Source: CAXMMR01 sp963692975
GTDB lineage: Bacteria > Pseudomonadota > Alphaproteobacteria > Acetobacterales > Acetobacteraceae
Length of the DNA stretch: 64,000 bases
Assembly (NCBI GenBank): GCA_963692975.2
Contig: CAXMMR010000037.1
Coordinates: 62,001-126,000, forward strand
Reading direction: 5' to 3'
The translations under genes were made by a program, and so were the position numbers. How positions within the stretch are numbered: the first letter of the stretch is position 1; each line of letters begins with the position of its first letter. The notes under the pieces are model-generated. The model saw only the letters and a program-made list of their open reading frames with translations, was not told where the DNA came from and did no database searches. Of this stretch, positions 34,480 to 43,503 are shown piece after piece.

Positions 34480-35706
34480 TTAGAAAAACGCCTGAATCCC
34501 CGTAATCGCCCGTCCCAGGATCAGCGCATGCACGTCATGCGTGCCCTCGTAGGTGTTCACCGTCTCCAGGTTCTGCGCATGCCGCATTACGTGATACTCC
34601 TCGGAGATGCCGTTGCCGCCGTGCATGTCCCGAGCCACCCGAGCGATGTCGAGCGCCTTGCCGCAATTATTACGTTTCACTAACGAGATCATCTCCGGCT
34701 GCATCTCATGCGCGTCGAACAGCCGGCCCACCCTGAGGCTCGCCTGCACCCCGAGCGTGATTTCGGTCTGCATATCGGCCAGCTTCTTTTGCACCAGCTG
34801 CGTCGCCGCCAGCGGCCGACCGAACTGCTTGCGATCCAGCGTGTATTGCCGCGCCCGCTGCCAGCAATCCTCCGCCGCCCCCATCACTCCCCAGGAAATG
34901 CCGTAGCGCGCCCGGTTCAGGCAACCGAACGGCCCCGCCAGCCCCGAAACGTTCGGCAGTAGCGCGCTCTCCGGAACTTCCACATCCTGCATCACGATGC
35001 TGCCGGTGATCGAGGCGCGCAGTGACATCTTGCCGACGATCTTCGGTGCGCTCAGCCCGGCCATCCCCTTCTCGAGAATGAACCCGCGGATCGCGTCGCC
35101 ATGCGCGGTCGATTTCGCCCACACCACGAACACGTCGGCGATCGGCGCATTGCTGATCCACGTCTTCTCGCCGCGTAGCCGGTAACCGCCCCCCGGCAGC
35201 GGCTCGGCGCGGGTGCGCATACTCGACGGGTCCGATCCGGCATCCGGCTCGGTCAAGCCGAAGCAGCCGATCGCCTCGCCGCTGGCGAGGAGCGGCAGCC
35301 AGCGCGTGCGCTGCGCCTCGTCGCCGAACGCATGGATCGGGAACATCACCAGCGAGGACTGCACGCTCATCATCGAGCGGTAGCCGCTATCCACCCGCTC
35401 CACCTCGCGCGCCACCAGCCCATAGGCGACATAGCTCGCCCCGGCGCCGCCATACTCCTCCGGGATGGTGACGCCGAGCAGCCCCGCCTTGCCCATTTGG
35501 GCGAACAGCCCCGGGTCGGTGCGCTCCTCGCGATACGCCGCGATCACCCCCGGCAGCAACCGCTCCTGGGCGAACTGATGCGCGGTGTCGCGGATCATCC
35601 GCTCCTCCTCGGAAAGCTGCCCGTCCAGCCGGAACGGATCGCTCCAGTCAAACGGCGGCGCCTTGGCGGCTCTCACGGGGGTAGCGATCGGCGTGGTGAC
35701 GTTCAT
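34480..35706 (-). CDS. gcdH: Glutaryl-CoA dehydrogenase
   Basis: FAD-dependent acyl-CoA dehydrogenase of 408 residues that oxidises and decarboxylates glutaryl-CoA to crotonyl-CoA in lysine, tryptophan and benzoyl-CoA breakdown. The subgroup is recognised by DPFRLDGQLSEEERMIRD, YGLVAREVERVDSGYRSMMSVQ, CFGLTEPDAGSDPSSM and the catalytic Glu in NTYEGTHDVHALILGRAITG. Length is normal for the family. It is preceded on the same strand by an iron alcohol dehydrogenase, with twin-hairpin repeat B between them. Confidence 0.94.
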   Translation of the reverse strand: MNVTTPIATPVRAAKAPPFDWSDPFRLDGQLSEEERMIRDTAHQFAQERLLPGVIAAYREERTDPGLFAQMGKAGLLGVTIPEEYGGAGASYVAYGLVAREVERVDSGYRSMMSVQSSLVMFPIHAFGDEAQRTRWLPLLASGEAIGCFGLTEPDAGSDPSSMRTRAEPLPGGGYRLRGEKTWISNAPIADVFVVWAKSTAHGDAIRGFILEKGMAGLSAPKIVGKMSLRASITGSIVMQDVEVPESALLPNVSGLAGPFGCLNRARYGISWGVMGAAEDCWQRARQYTLDRKQFGRPLAATQLVQKKLADMQTEITLGVQASLRVGRLFDAHEMQPEMISLVKRNNCGKALDIARVARDMHGGNGISEEYHVMRHAQNLETVNTYEGTHDVHALILGRAITGIQAFF

Positions 35707-35734
35707 AGCTTCATTCCCGAAAACGAAGACAGGC

Positions 35735-35843
35735 CTTCTTTTTTGAAAAAAAGAAGCAAAAACTTTTATTCGATAAGGCCGGCCGGCCCTACCAGAGACT
35801 CAACGGGTAGAAGTTTTTTGGTTCTTTTTTTCAAAAAAGAACC
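35735..35843. repeat. Twin-hairpin AT-rich repeat, copy B
   Basis: CTTCTTTTTT/GAAAAAAAGAAG (35735-35756), inner arms AAAAACTT and AAGTTTTTT, and GGTTCTTTTTTT/CAAAAAAGAACC (35820-35843). Between two minus-strand genes. Confidence 0.9.
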
Positions 35844-35852
35844 GCTTCCATC

Positions 35853-37010
35853 CTAGCCCCAAACCTGCCGATACAGCGCCTCGATCTCCGCCGCCACCGG
35901 CACCCTCGGATTATTGCCCGGCGAGCCCGAGGCCAGCGCCTGCTCCGCCATCAGCGGCAGCGCTGCAAACCACGCGCCCTCGTCGAGGCCGTAGGCGCGC
36001 GGGCTCGGCACGTCCAGCTCGTCATTAACCTGCCGCAGCGCCTCCACCAGCCGCGCCGCCGCCGCCTGGTCCCCCTCGTCCGCCGGCGCGATCCCCATCA
36101 CCCGCGCGCACTCGGCATAACGCGGCAGGTCGCCCGGCGCCGACCACGCCGTCACCACCGGCAGCAGCATCGCGTTCGACAGCCCGTGCGCGACGTGGAA
36201 CCGCGCCCCGATCGGCCGGCTCATGCCATGCACCAGCGCCACCGACGCGTTGGAAAACGCGATCCCCGCCTGGCTCGCCCCCAGCATCATGCCCTCCCGC
36301 GCCGCCCGGTTGCCCGGCTCGGCGCAGACGGTGCGCAAATTGGCCCAGATCAGCGTCATCGCCGACAGCGCCATGCTGTCGGTGAACGCGTTCGCCCGCC
36401 GCGACACGTAAGCCTCGATCGCATGCGTCAGCGCGTCGATGCCGGTGTCCGCCGTCAGCCGCCGCGGCTTGCTCAGCGTCAGCTCGTAGTCGACGATCGC
36501 GATCTGGGGCAGGTAGGCGAGCCCCATGCACAGCATCTTCTCGTTCGTCGCCTCATCGGTGATCACCGTCACCCGCGACACCTCCGACCCGGTGCCCGCC
36601 GTCGTCGGTATGGCGACGATCGGCAGCCCCGCCCGGTCCTCCTGGTGCGGCGCGCGCAGCTCGCGCATCGCGCCGCCGCGACGCGCCAGCACCGCAACCG
36701 CCTTGGCGGTGTCGATCGGGCTGCCGCCGCCAAACCCGATCACGCAGTCATGCTCGCCCTCGGCGACAAAGGCGACGGCGGCATCCACCGAAGCGGCGGT
36801 CGGGTCCGAGACAGCCTCGGCGAACACCCGCCACTCCAGATCCGCCCCGGCCAGCACTGCCTCCAATGTGGCCAGCGCCCCGTTATCCGAGAGGAACGGG
36901 TCGGTAATCACCAGCGGCCGGTGTAGCCCGAGCTGCGCCAGCGCGCCCGGCAGCTCGGCCAGGGCGCCGCTACCGATACGCATCAGACGAGGCAGGGAAA
37001 TCGCGGACAT
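35853..37010 (-). CDS. Iron-containing alcohol dehydrogenase
   Basis: NAD(P)-dependent group III alcohol dehydrogenase, 385 residues from the ATG at 37010; a TTG at 37046 would add twelve residues with no better ribosome site. The cofactor loop GFGGGSPIDTAKAVAV and TTAGTGSEVSRVTVI are present. The metal ligands fit the family pattern: Asp and His in GIDALTHAIEAYVS, and two His in HGMSRPIGARFHVAHG. Substrate unknown; together with gcdH it may serve short-chain alcohol or aldehyde metabolism (inference). Confidence 0.92.
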   Translation of the reverse strand: MSAISLPRLMRIGSGALAELPGALAQLGLHRPLVITDPFLSDNGALATLEAVLAGADLEWRVFAEAVSDPTAASVDAAVAFVAEGEHDCVIGFGGGSPIDTAKAVAVLARRGGAMRELRAPHQEDRAGLPIVAIPTTAGTGSEVSRVTVITDEATNEKMLCMGLAYLPQIAIVDYELTLSKPRRLTADTGIDALTHAIEAYVSRRANAFTDSMALSAMTLIWANLRTVCAEPGNRAAREGMMLGASQAGIAFSNASVALVHGMSRPIGARFHVAHGLSNAMLLPVVTAWSAPGDLPRYAECARVMGIAPADEGDQAAAARLVEALRQVNDELDVPSPRAYGLDEGAWFAALPLMAEQALASGSPGNNPRVPVAAEIEALYRQVWG

Positions 37011-37200
37011 GAAGCAGAGAAAAGGCCGGAGAGAAGAGGAAGGCAAGGGGCTTGCGCCTTGTCCTCACCATGGGCCGCGCCCCAGGACCGGCAGACATGC
37101 ATGCCACGGCCGGGCCGCAATCTAGAGACATGCTGAGTTGTGTCTTGCCTTGTCTAAATCTCCGCCGTTAACACGCCGCTCACCCTATGAGACTAACCCG

Positions 37201-38163
37201 ATGGATACTCAGCAGCCGCTCGACGTCGCCACGCCGTCGCTGATCGACCCGCTGGCGCCGAGCCTGTTCCACGAGGCCTGGTGGCTCGACGCCGCCATGC
37301 CCGGCCACGAGGCCGTCACCGTCACCGCCGGCAACCGCACCGTCGGCCGCCTACCGTTCCGCCGCCACCGCCATCTCGGCCTGCCGGCAAGCATCCTGCC
37401 GGGCCTCGTCCCCTTTCTCGGCCCGGCCCTGGCGCCTGTCTCCGGCAGCCCGGTGAACCAGGCGCTGCATCGGCATCAGCTCACCCGCGAGCTGATCGCC
37501 CAGCTACCTCGGCTCGCCTGCTTCAGCCAGCGCCTGCACCGCGACACGCCCGACGCGCTGGCCTTCCAGCAGCTCGGCTTCGCCGTTGAGACCATCTTTA
37601 CCTACGAGATCGAGCCCGCCCCGCTGCCACTGCTCTGGCGCGCCATGCGCGACAAGACCCGCAACGTCATTCGCCGCGCCGAAGAGACGACAACCCTCGT
37701 CGACCTTGAGCCGGCCGCCTTCGTCCGTCTCTACGCCGAGAACCTCGGCCGGCGCGGCGGCGCCCGGAACACCATGTTCGCCGCCAACGGCCACCCGGTG
37801 TTCGACGCCGCGCTGTCGCAGAACCGCGGCCGCCTGCTCGCCGCCCGCGACAAGAGCGGCGCCATCGCCGCCGCCATCTTCTACGCCTGGGACAGCCAGG
37901 TCACCCACTACATCCTCACCACCCGCCATCCGGACGCCCATAACGGCGTCGTCAGCCGGCTGATCTGGCACGCCATCGGCGAGTCCGCCGCCGCCGGCCG
38001 GGTGTTCGACTTCGGCGGCGTCGGCACCCACGGCAGCGTGCTGTTCTACACAGCGTTCGGCGGCGAAGTCCGCCCGCGCTACCTGGTACGCCGCCGCACT
38101 GACACCTACCGCCTGGCCCAGCTCATAGTCAGACGGGCTTCGACATTACGGAGACAAAAGTAA
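37201..38163 (+). CDS. GNAT/FemAB-like acyltransferase
   Basis: A 320-residue protein with the FemAB/BioF2-like double GNAT fold. It resembles that group in AMRDKTRNVIRRAEE, FVRLYAENLGRRGG, AIAAAIFYAWDSQVTHYIL and VFDFGGVGTHGSVLFYTAFGG. Such enzymes attach amino acids or acyl groups to cell-wall or polysaccharide precursors; the target here is unknown. The ATG at 37201 is chosen by similarity of the N-terminus. It is convergent with the FAD dehydrogenase gene across repeat C. Confidence 0.75.
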   Translation: MDTQQPLDVATPSLIDPLAPSLFHEAWWLDAAMPGHEAVTVTAGNRTVGRLPFRRHRHLGLPASILPGLVPFLGPALAPVSGSPVNQALHRHQLTRELIAQLPRLACFSQRLHRDTPDALAFQQLGFAVETIFTYEIEPAPLPLLWRAMRDKTRNVIRRAEETTTLVDLEPAAFVRLYAENLGRRGGARNTMFAANGHPVFDAALSQNRGRLLAARDKSGAIAAAIFYAWDSQVTHYILTTRHPDAHNGVVSRLIWHAIGESAAAGRVFDFGGVGTHGSVLFYTAFGGEVRPRYLVRRRTDTYRLAQLIVRRASTLRRQK

Positions 38164-38164
38164 G

Positions 38165-38270
38165 GGTTCCTTTTTGAAAAAAGAACCAAAAAACTTCTTT
38201 TCAAAAGGTAGTCCTGCCAACCACCTTCATTGGACAAAAGTTTTTTGCTTCTTTTTTTCAAAAAAAAAGC
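38165..38270. repeat. Twin-hairpin AT-rich repeat, copy C
   Basis: GGTTCCTTTTT/GAAAAAAGAACC (38165-38187), inner arms AAAAAACTT and AAGTTTTTT, then GCTTCTTTTTTTC with a right arm degraded to AAAAAAAAAGC (38247-38270). The order of the two stems is reversed relative to copies A and B. Convergent gap. Confidence 0.88.
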
Positions 38271-38275
38271 TCTTC

Positions 38276-39892
38276 CTACCCCCCGCTGATCGCCAAGGCC
38301 ACCGCCTCCGCCACCCGTATGCCGTCAACCCCCGCCGACAGGATGCCTCCGGCAAACCCGCCGCCCTCGCCTGCCGGATACAGCCCCGGCGTGTTGGTGC
38401 TCGCGAGATCCGCCCCACGGCTGATCCGCACCGGCGACGAGGTCCGCGTTTCCACCCCGGTCAGCACCGCGTCCGCCATCGCGAACCCTGGTATCTGCCG
38501 CTCGAAGCGCGGGATCGCCTGTCGGATCGCCGCCGTCACGAACTCCGGCAGGCAGGTCGCGAGGTCCGCCGGCCGCACCCCTGGCTGATAGGACGGCACC
38601 ACGTCGCCCAACGCCACGCTCGGCCGCCCGGCCAGGAAGTCGCCCACACGCTGCGCCGGCGCCCGATAGTCGCTGCCGCCCGCGGCAAACGCCGCCGCCT
38701 CCCAATGCCGCTGCAGCGCATACCCCGCCAGCGCCGGGTCGCCGCCTGCCGGAAAGTCCGCCGGCTGCACGCCGACGACGATCCCCGCATTGGCGTTGCG
38801 CTCGGCGCGCGAATACTGGCTCATCCCGTTGGTCGCCAGATGCCCCGGCTCACTCGCCGCCGCCACCACCTGCCCGCCCGGACACATGCAGAACGAGTAC
38901 ACCGACCGCCCAGCCGACTCGCCGTCACAATGATGCACCAGCTTGTAATCCGCCGCCCCCAGCCGCTCGTGCCCGGCAAATCCGCCAAAGCGGGCGCGGT
39001 CGATCAGCCCCTGCGGATGCTCGATCCTCACCCCGATCGAGAACGGTTTGGCCTCCATCGCCACCCCGTCGCCGCGCAGCGCCGCGACCGTGTCGCGCGC
39101 GCTGTGCCCCACCGCCAGCACCACGTGACGCGCCTCCACCACCTCGCCAGAGTGCAGCCGCACGCCGCGCACCGCCCGTCCCGCCTCCAGCGCCAGCCCG
39201 ACCACCCTCACCCCGAACCGATATTCGCCGCCCAGCGCCTCGATCGTCGCCCGCATCCGCTCCACCATCGAGACCAGCCGGAAGGTGCCGATATGCGGCT
39301 TGGCCAGCGTCAGGATTTCCGCCGGCGCTCCGGCAGCGACGAACTCGCTCAGCACCCGCCGCCCCAGCCGCAGCGGGTCGCGTATGCCGCTCCACAGCTT
39401 GCCGTCCGAAAACGTCCCTGCCCCGCCCTCGCCGAACTGCACGTTGCTCTCCGGGTCGAGCACCCCACGCCGCCATAGCCCCCAGGTGTCGCGCGTGCGC
39501 ACCCGCACCGGCTGGCCGCGCTCCAGGATGATCGGCCGAAACCCCATCCTGGCCAGCATCAGCCCGGCGAACAGCCCGCACGGCCCGGCGCCGATCACCA
39601 CTGGCCGCTCGCCTCCCGCCGGTGCCCGCGCCACGAAGTTGTACTCGAGCGAAGGCGCCGGCAGGACGCCCGGCCGCGCCGCCAGCCCGGCGCCATCCTC
39701 CACCGCAACGTCCAGCGTATACACCAGGCAAATCGCCGACCGCTTGCGCGCGTCATAGCCGCGCCTGGCCACCTGAACCTGCCGCAGCCGCCCGACCCCC
39801 ACCCCAAGCCGCGTCGCCGCCGCCTCGCGCAGCGCCGTCTCGTCATGGTCGAGCGGCAGCTTCAGCTCGGTCAGGCGCAGCATCGTGGTCAT
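38276..39892 (-). CDS. FAD-dependent dehydrogenase (COG2509-like)
   Basis: A 538-residue flavoprotein. A ~90-residue N-terminal domain (LRLTELKLPLDHDETALREA) precedes the dinucleotide loop VVIGAGPCGLFAGLMLARMG and FAD blocks NVQFGEGGAGTFSDGKL, VVLAVGHSARDT, FCMCPGGQVVAA and LYPAGEGGGFAGGILSAGVDG. This arrangement defines a widespread uncharacterised group related to the HI0933/geranylgeranyl-reductase superfamily. The start could be 39892 or 39883 (both ATG); no strong ribosome site. Function unknown. Confidence 0.85.
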   Translation of the reverse strand: MTTMLRLTELKLPLDHDETALREAAATRLGVGVGRLRQVQVARRGYDARKRSAICLVYTLDVAVEDGAGLAARPGVLPAPSLEYNFVARAPAGGERPVVIGAGPCGLFAGLMLARMGFRPIILERGQPVRVRTRDTWGLWRRGVLDPESNVQFGEGGAGTFSDGKLWSGIRDPLRLGRRVLSEFVAAGAPAEILTLAKPHIGTFRLVSMVERMRATIEALGGEYRFGVRVVGLALEAGRAVRGVRLHSGEVVEARHVVLAVGHSARDTVAALRGDGVAMEAKPFSIGVRIEHPQGLIDRARFGGFAGHERLGAADYKLVHHCDGESAGRSVYSFCMCPGGQVVAAASEPGHLATNGMSQYSRAERNANAGIVVGVQPADFPAGGDPALAGYALQRHWEAAAFAAGGSDYRAPAQRVGDFLAGRPSVALGDVVPSYQPGVRPADLATCLPEFVTAAIRQAIPRFERQIPGFAMADAVLTGVETRTSSPVRISRGADLASTNTPGLYPAGEGGGFAGGILSAGVDGIRVAEAVALAISGG

Positions 39893-39914
39893 GCGGCCGA
39901 TATAGGCGCGGCAT

Positions 39915-40005
39915 CGAGCAAGGGCGAGGCTTTGCCTCGCGCTCCAGCAAGAGGCTTCGCCTCCTGCACCTCCACCAGGGGCGCGCCGCCCCTGGACCGG
40001 CACAT
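39915..40005. repeat. GC-rich palindromic repeat cluster
   Basis: Three hairpins in a row: GCGAGGC-ttt-GCCTCGC (39924-39940), GAGGC-ttc-GCCTC (39951-39963) and CCAGGGGC-gcgc-GCCCCTGG (39975-39995). They mark the boundary with the AT-rich locus that follows. Confidence 0.7.
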
Positions 40006-40032
40006 GTTTATCGAAGTTGAATTTGATAGACG

Positions 40033-40281
40033 ATGAGACTGACTTGGTTGATGTTTCAGACTTTAGACAAAGGACCAGTTTTGCCTTACACACGCATCAC
40101 GTTTCCAAGCACTGTTTCACTACCGCAGCTCGTCGAGTGGAACAAGCACCTTTGGCTAGCCTCAAACGAGCTTGAAGTTAGGATAGATTTCTCGAACACG
40201 CGTTTCTTTACGCCCTTTGCAATGATGTTCATTGTGCATCAGCTGGAGCATTACAGATCAAAATTAAAGCAGCAATTCTAA
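40033..40281 (+). CDS. STAS-like N-terminal fragment (frameshifted from the next ORF)
   Basis: An 82-residue ORF in AT-rich sequence. Residues ~20-75 (RITFPSTVSLPQLVEWNKHL then VRIDFSNTRFFTPFAMMFIV) have the beta-alpha pattern of a STAS-type domain, including a conserved-looking IDFSNTRFFTP turn. The frame ends RSKLKQQF-stop. If one shifts to the -1 frame near 40260, the protein continues KIKAAILILENYKHLSWPER directly into the GHKL ORF. So this is probably the first exon-like half of one ~370-residue protein, broken by a one-base indel. Confidence 0.6.
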   Translation: MRLTWLMFQTLDKGPVLPYTRITFPSTVSLPQLVEWNKHLWLASNELEVRIDFSNTRFFTPFAMMFIVHQLEHYRSKLKQQF

Positions 40282-40319
40282 TTCTTGAAAACTATAAGCA
40301 TTTAAGTTGGCCGGAGCGT

Positions 40320-41138
40320 ATGGCGTTTTTTTCTACCTTAGGCACCGGAGTACTCGGCGGCTCTAACTCGCCGCGTCCGAATGCTGTGGAGCCGCAATCG
40401 GAAAGTTTTCTACCAATTACGACGCTAACTACAGCTGACTTTAAGCAAAAGAATGGAAGAGGGTTAGTTGAACTAAACGAGGCTATCGATCATGAGGCGC
40501 AGATACTCACGCGTACACTGACACACTTAGGGTCTGGTTATATATTTGACGTTGTTCAGTATTCGCTTAGAGAGATTATGCGTAATGTCTTTGAACATAG
40601 TGGTTCTTTGAACCTACACTATTGCGCTCAATATTGGCCCTCAACAAAGACCGTTGAGTTGATAATCTCTGATTGTGGTATGGGAATATATAATTCTCTC
40701 GTCCTTAATCCTTCATTTAAGAATCTTGCTCCGCGAGACGCGCTACATTTTGCTTGTCTACCTGGAGTATCGGGTAATGCGGAGGCGATGAGAGAGCGAG
40801 CGAGTCCTAATCCTTGGCGCAACAGCGGTTACGGGCTCTACATGACTAGTCGCCTGTGCAGAAATGATGGTGACTTTTTAGTAATTAGCAGTGACAAAGC
40901 TTTATCTTTGAACCACTCAGGAAAATCTGATTTTTCCATACAGAATCTTCGAGGTACTCTTATAAGGTTGCACTTAAAACTCCATGAGGTTGAGACACTG
41001 CGATCTGCGCTTGCACGATACACTGTGGAAGGTAAGACGATTTCTGAGGACATTCGCGGCGCAAAGGTCCTAGAAGCATCGGCAGCATCGCAGATGCTAC
41101 GACGCGATTTTCTTAAAGCAGGCAAATCCCTTAGCTAA
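40320..41138 (+). CDS. GHKL-fold ATPase domain protein (HATPase_c-like), probably acquired
   Basis: A 272-residue reading frame in markedly AT-rich DNA. A histidine-kinase/anti-sigma type ATP-binding domain is visible: N-box LREIMRNVFEHSGS, G1-box ISDCGMGIYNSL and G2-box RNSGYGLYMTSRL. There is no H-box, so it is not a classical histidine kinase. The open frame continues upstream of the ATG at 40320 without a stop back to the STAS-like fragment, implying a STAS-GHKL fusion as in switch-type anti-sigma modules. Codon use differs sharply from the flanking genes. Partner and role unknown. Confidence 0.7.
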   Translation: MAFFSTLGTGVLGGSNSPRPNAVEPQSESFLPITTLTTADFKQKNGRGLVELNEAIDHEAQILTRTLTHLGSGYIFDVVQYSLREIMRNVFEHSGSLNLHYCAQYWPSTKTVELIISDCGMGIYNSLVLNPSFKNLAPRDALHFACLPGVSGNAEAMRERASPNPWRNSGYGLYMTSRLCRNDGDFLVISSDKALSLNHSGKSDFSIQNLRGTLIRLHLKLHEVETLRSALARYTVEGKTISEDIRGAKVLEASAASQMLRRDFLKAGKSLS

Positions 41139-41357
41139 GTAACATCAGTTCAGCACGAAAGATAAAACGTCGTCCTAGAAACAAAGCTTAGTGAAGCGAG
41201 TTGAGATGTCGGCCATCCTACCACAGACACTAAGTTGCTCTTATTCGCGAGTGAAATGTGTCTAAATGGAAGGACGCGGTCACTTCCGCCACTTTATCCT
41301 CCAACCCAATCCGCTCGAGCGGCGTGCAGTACATCATCCCTTCCGTTGATTCTGCTC
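41139..41357. other. 219-bp transition region after the AT-rich locus
   Basis: Base composition returns gradually to GC-rich. No gene, repeat or terminator hairpin was recognised. Confidence 0.4.
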
Positions 41358-41906
41358 ATGAACCGCCTGAATAGCGCCGCTCGCCCACATCCTCGTAAGC
41401 GGGTGACTAAAACCCGTTGCCGTGTTGCCGTCGCCGTCTTAACGCTGCTCGCCGGACTCCTGATCGCCGTCGCCCTGCCTCCCTCCGGCACCGTGCGAAC
41501 CACCATCGACATCGCCGCCCCGCCGTCACGCGTCTGGGCCGTGCTCGCCGACACCGCCGCCTGGCCCGCCTGGAACCCCGAGATCTCCGCCCTGCACGGC
41601 CCGCTCGTCCCCGGCGCCCGCGTCGAAATCCACGAGGGCGCCGGCGACGACGAAATGGTCTTCCACCCCGTCCTCCGCACCGTCGAGCCGGGCCATGAGC
41701 TGAGCTGGCGCGGCCATATCCTGATGCCGCACCTCTTCGACGTCCTGCACGCCTTCACCCTCGCGCCCACGCAGGCCGGCGGCACCCGCTTCACCCAGTC
41801 CGAGCAAGTCCGCGGCGTGCTGCTCTGGTTCTACGACGTCGAGCAGCTCCGCCCCTCGTCGAACGCCATGAACCTCGCCCTCAAGGCTCGCGCCGAGCAA
41901 TCTTGA
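41358..41906 (+). CDS. SRPBCC-family protein with N-terminal membrane segment
   Basis: A 182-residue protein. An N-terminal hydrophobic segment (VAVAVLTLLAGLLIAVALPPS) acts as signal or anchor. It is followed by a START/SRPBCC domain of the polyketide-cyclase type (TIDIAAPPSRVWAVLADTAA then WPAWNPEI), continuing FHPVLRTVEPGHELSW and ending GGTRFTQSEQVRGVLL. Such domains bind hydrophobic ligands; no ligand can be named. The start could also be a GTG at 41403. Confidence 0.82.
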   Translation: MNRLNSAARPHPRKRVTKTRCRVAVAVLTLLAGLLIAVALPPSGTVRTTIDIAAPPSRVWAVLADTAAWPAWNPEISALHGPLVPGARVEIHEGAGDDEMVFHPVLRTVEPGHELSWRGHILMPHLFDVLHAFTLAPTQAGGTRFTQSEQVRGVLLWFYDVEQLRPSSNAMNLALKARAEQS

Positions 41907-41935
41907 AGAGGGCCCGGGGGCAAACTTCAAACGGT

Positions 41936-41992
41936 CGGGGGTCTGGGGCCCCAGGCCCCAGCGGGTCCAGGGCAGCGCCCTAGCCTTCCTCA
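41936..41992. repeat. GC-rich palindromic repeat
   Basis: GGGGTCTGGGGCC/GGCCCCAG followed by CCAGGGC-a-GCGCCCT (41938-41981), between the SRPBCC and DUF3667 genes. Confidence 0.7.
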
Positions 41993-42031
41993 CTTCACCC
42001 AGGACCGTCAATCCCTCATTCTGCCCCCGCC

Positions 42032-42853
42032 ATGTCCCGCCTGCCGCCCCTCACGCGCTGCCTGAACTGCGCCACCCCGCTCGCCGGCGGCTGGTGCCAT
42101 CGCTGCGGCCAACGCGCCGAGCCCAATCATCGCTCGCTGCGCCACATCGCCGCTGAGCTGGTCGAGATTCTCACCGACGCCGACGGCCGCCTCTGGCGCA
42201 CCCTGCGCCGCCTCGCCCTGCAGCCCGCCCGCCTCACCACCGACTATCTCGATGGCCGCCGCGCCGCCGAGCTGCCGCCGCTGCGCCTGTTCTTCATCGC
42301 CCTGGTGCTGTTCTTCGCCCTCGGCGGCGTCCACGTCGGCACCAGCGACCTGCACCCGATCACCGTGCCGCCCGCGCGCCTCGCCGCCCAGATGGCGAGC
42401 CTGCACCTGCCCGCCCGCCTGCAGCGCCTGTTGGTCGCCCGTATTGAGCACGCCGCCGCCGACCCGCGCGCCTACCTCGACATCCTGCGCGACTGGGCCC
42501 AGCGCTTCGCCGTGCTGCTGCTGCCGCTCGCCACCGTTCTGCTGTCGCTGATCTTCGTGCTCGACCGCCGCCACAGCGTCTTCGACCACACGATCGTCGC
42601 CCTGCACTCGCTGACCGTCACCCTGCTGCTGCTCACCGTCAGCGTGCTGGCCAACCGCCTGAACGGCGCCGCCGGACTGCCCTTCCTGCTCGCCATCCCG
42701 CTGCACCTGTTCCTGCACCTGCGCGGCGTCTACGGCACCGGCAGACTCGCGACGCTGCTGGCCATGGCCCTGCTCGCCGCCGGCACCCTGATCGGCATCA
42801 CGCTGCTCGCGCTTGGCCTGGTTGGCGTTGGCCTGCTGCTCAACGGCGGCTGA
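42032..42853 (+). CDS. DUF3667 membrane protein with zinc ribbon
   Basis: A 273-residue inner-membrane protein of the DUF3667 family. The N-terminus carries a zinc-ribbon CLNCATPLAGGWCHRCGQ. Four to five hydrophobic helices follow (LRLFFIALVLFFALGGV, FAVLLLPLATVLLSLIFVL, IVALHSLTVTLLLLTVSV and the C-terminal LLAAGTLIGITLLALGLVGV). The stop overlaps the next start (TGATG), so it is translationally coupled to the UDG-like gene. Function unknown. Confidence 0.88.
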   Translation: MSRLPPLTRCLNCATPLAGGWCHRCGQRAEPNHRSLRHIAAELVEILTDADGRLWRTLRRLALQPARLTTDYLDGRRAAELPPLRLFFIALVLFFALGGVHVGTSDLHPITVPPARLAAQMASLHLPARLQRLLVARIEHAAADPRAYLDILRDWAQRFAVLLLPLATVLLSLIFVLDRRHSVFDHTIVALHSLTVTLLLLTVSVLANRLNGAAGLPFLLAIPLHLFLHLRGVYGTGRLATLLAMALLAAGTLIGITLLALGLVGVGLLLNGG

Positions 42854-43503
42854 TGCCGATCACCCGTCCAAACCTCGCCGACCCGGCGACCCGTGCCGCC
42901 CGCCGCGCCCTGCTTGCCGAGCCGCACGCCGCCCCGCTCGCCGCCTATGTCGAGGGACTGCGCCGTGCCACGCCGCACTACGTCCCCGACATCGACCCGC
43001 TCGACGGCGGCACCGCCACCCGGCTGCTGTTCATCCTCGAAAAGCCCGGCCCACGCGTCGTCCCGCCCGCCGGCTCCGGCTTCGTCAGCCGCGACACCGA
43101 TGACCCCACGGCGCGCGCCATCGACGCCTTCATGCGCGAGGCCGGCATCCCCCGCGCGGCAACCCTGCTGTGGAACACCTGTCCCTGGTGGACCGGCGCC
43201 ATCGCCACCTCGCCTGCCGAGTTCCGCGCCGGCGCGGCCACCCTGCCGTCGCTGCTCGCCCTGCTGCCGCAGCTCGCCGCCGCGGTCCTGGTCGGCAACG
43301 CCGCCTCTCGCTACGCCGAGCCGATGCTGCCGGCCGTTCTGCCGCGCTTTCGCACCGTGCATCCAGGCGGCCAAGCCCGCGCCGGACCAGCCAGCGCGGA
43401 GCGCTGGCGACTGATACCGAGCATCTGGCGGCGGGCTTGGCTCGCCTCCAGCGCCGCTACTGCCTGCGTTCAGCGTGACAGGAAGGAAGTCATCCTTTTT
43501 TGA
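42853..43503 (+). CDS. Uracil-DNA-glycosylase-superfamily protein
   Basis: A 216-residue protein resembling a divergent uracil-DNA-glycosylase-like family. Motif 1 reads LLFILEKPGPRVVPPAGSGF, the central segment ATLLWNTCPWWTG, and the DNA-intercalation region VHPGGQARA. The catalytic Asp/Asn of family 1 enzymes is not in its usual context, so activity is uncertain. The last ~12 codons (QRDRKEVILF) run into hairpin 1 of repeat D and the stop lies inside it, indicating that the repeat has replaced the original C-terminus. Confidence 0.72.
   Translation: MPITRPNLADPATRAARRALLAEPHAAPLAAYVEGLRRATPHYVPDIDPLDGGTATRLLFILEKPGPRVVPPAGSGFVSRDTDDPTARAIDAFMREAGIPRAATLLWNTCPWWTGAIATSPAEFRAGAATLPSLLALLPQLAAAVLVGNAASRYAEPMLPAVLPRFRTVHPGGQARAGPASAERWRLIPSIWRRAWLASSAATACVQRDRKEVILF

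Noticed and set aside
40320..41138. Classical sensor histidine kinase
   Set aside because: ATP-binding boxes are present but no H-box or dimerisation helix precedes them; a STAS-like domain does.
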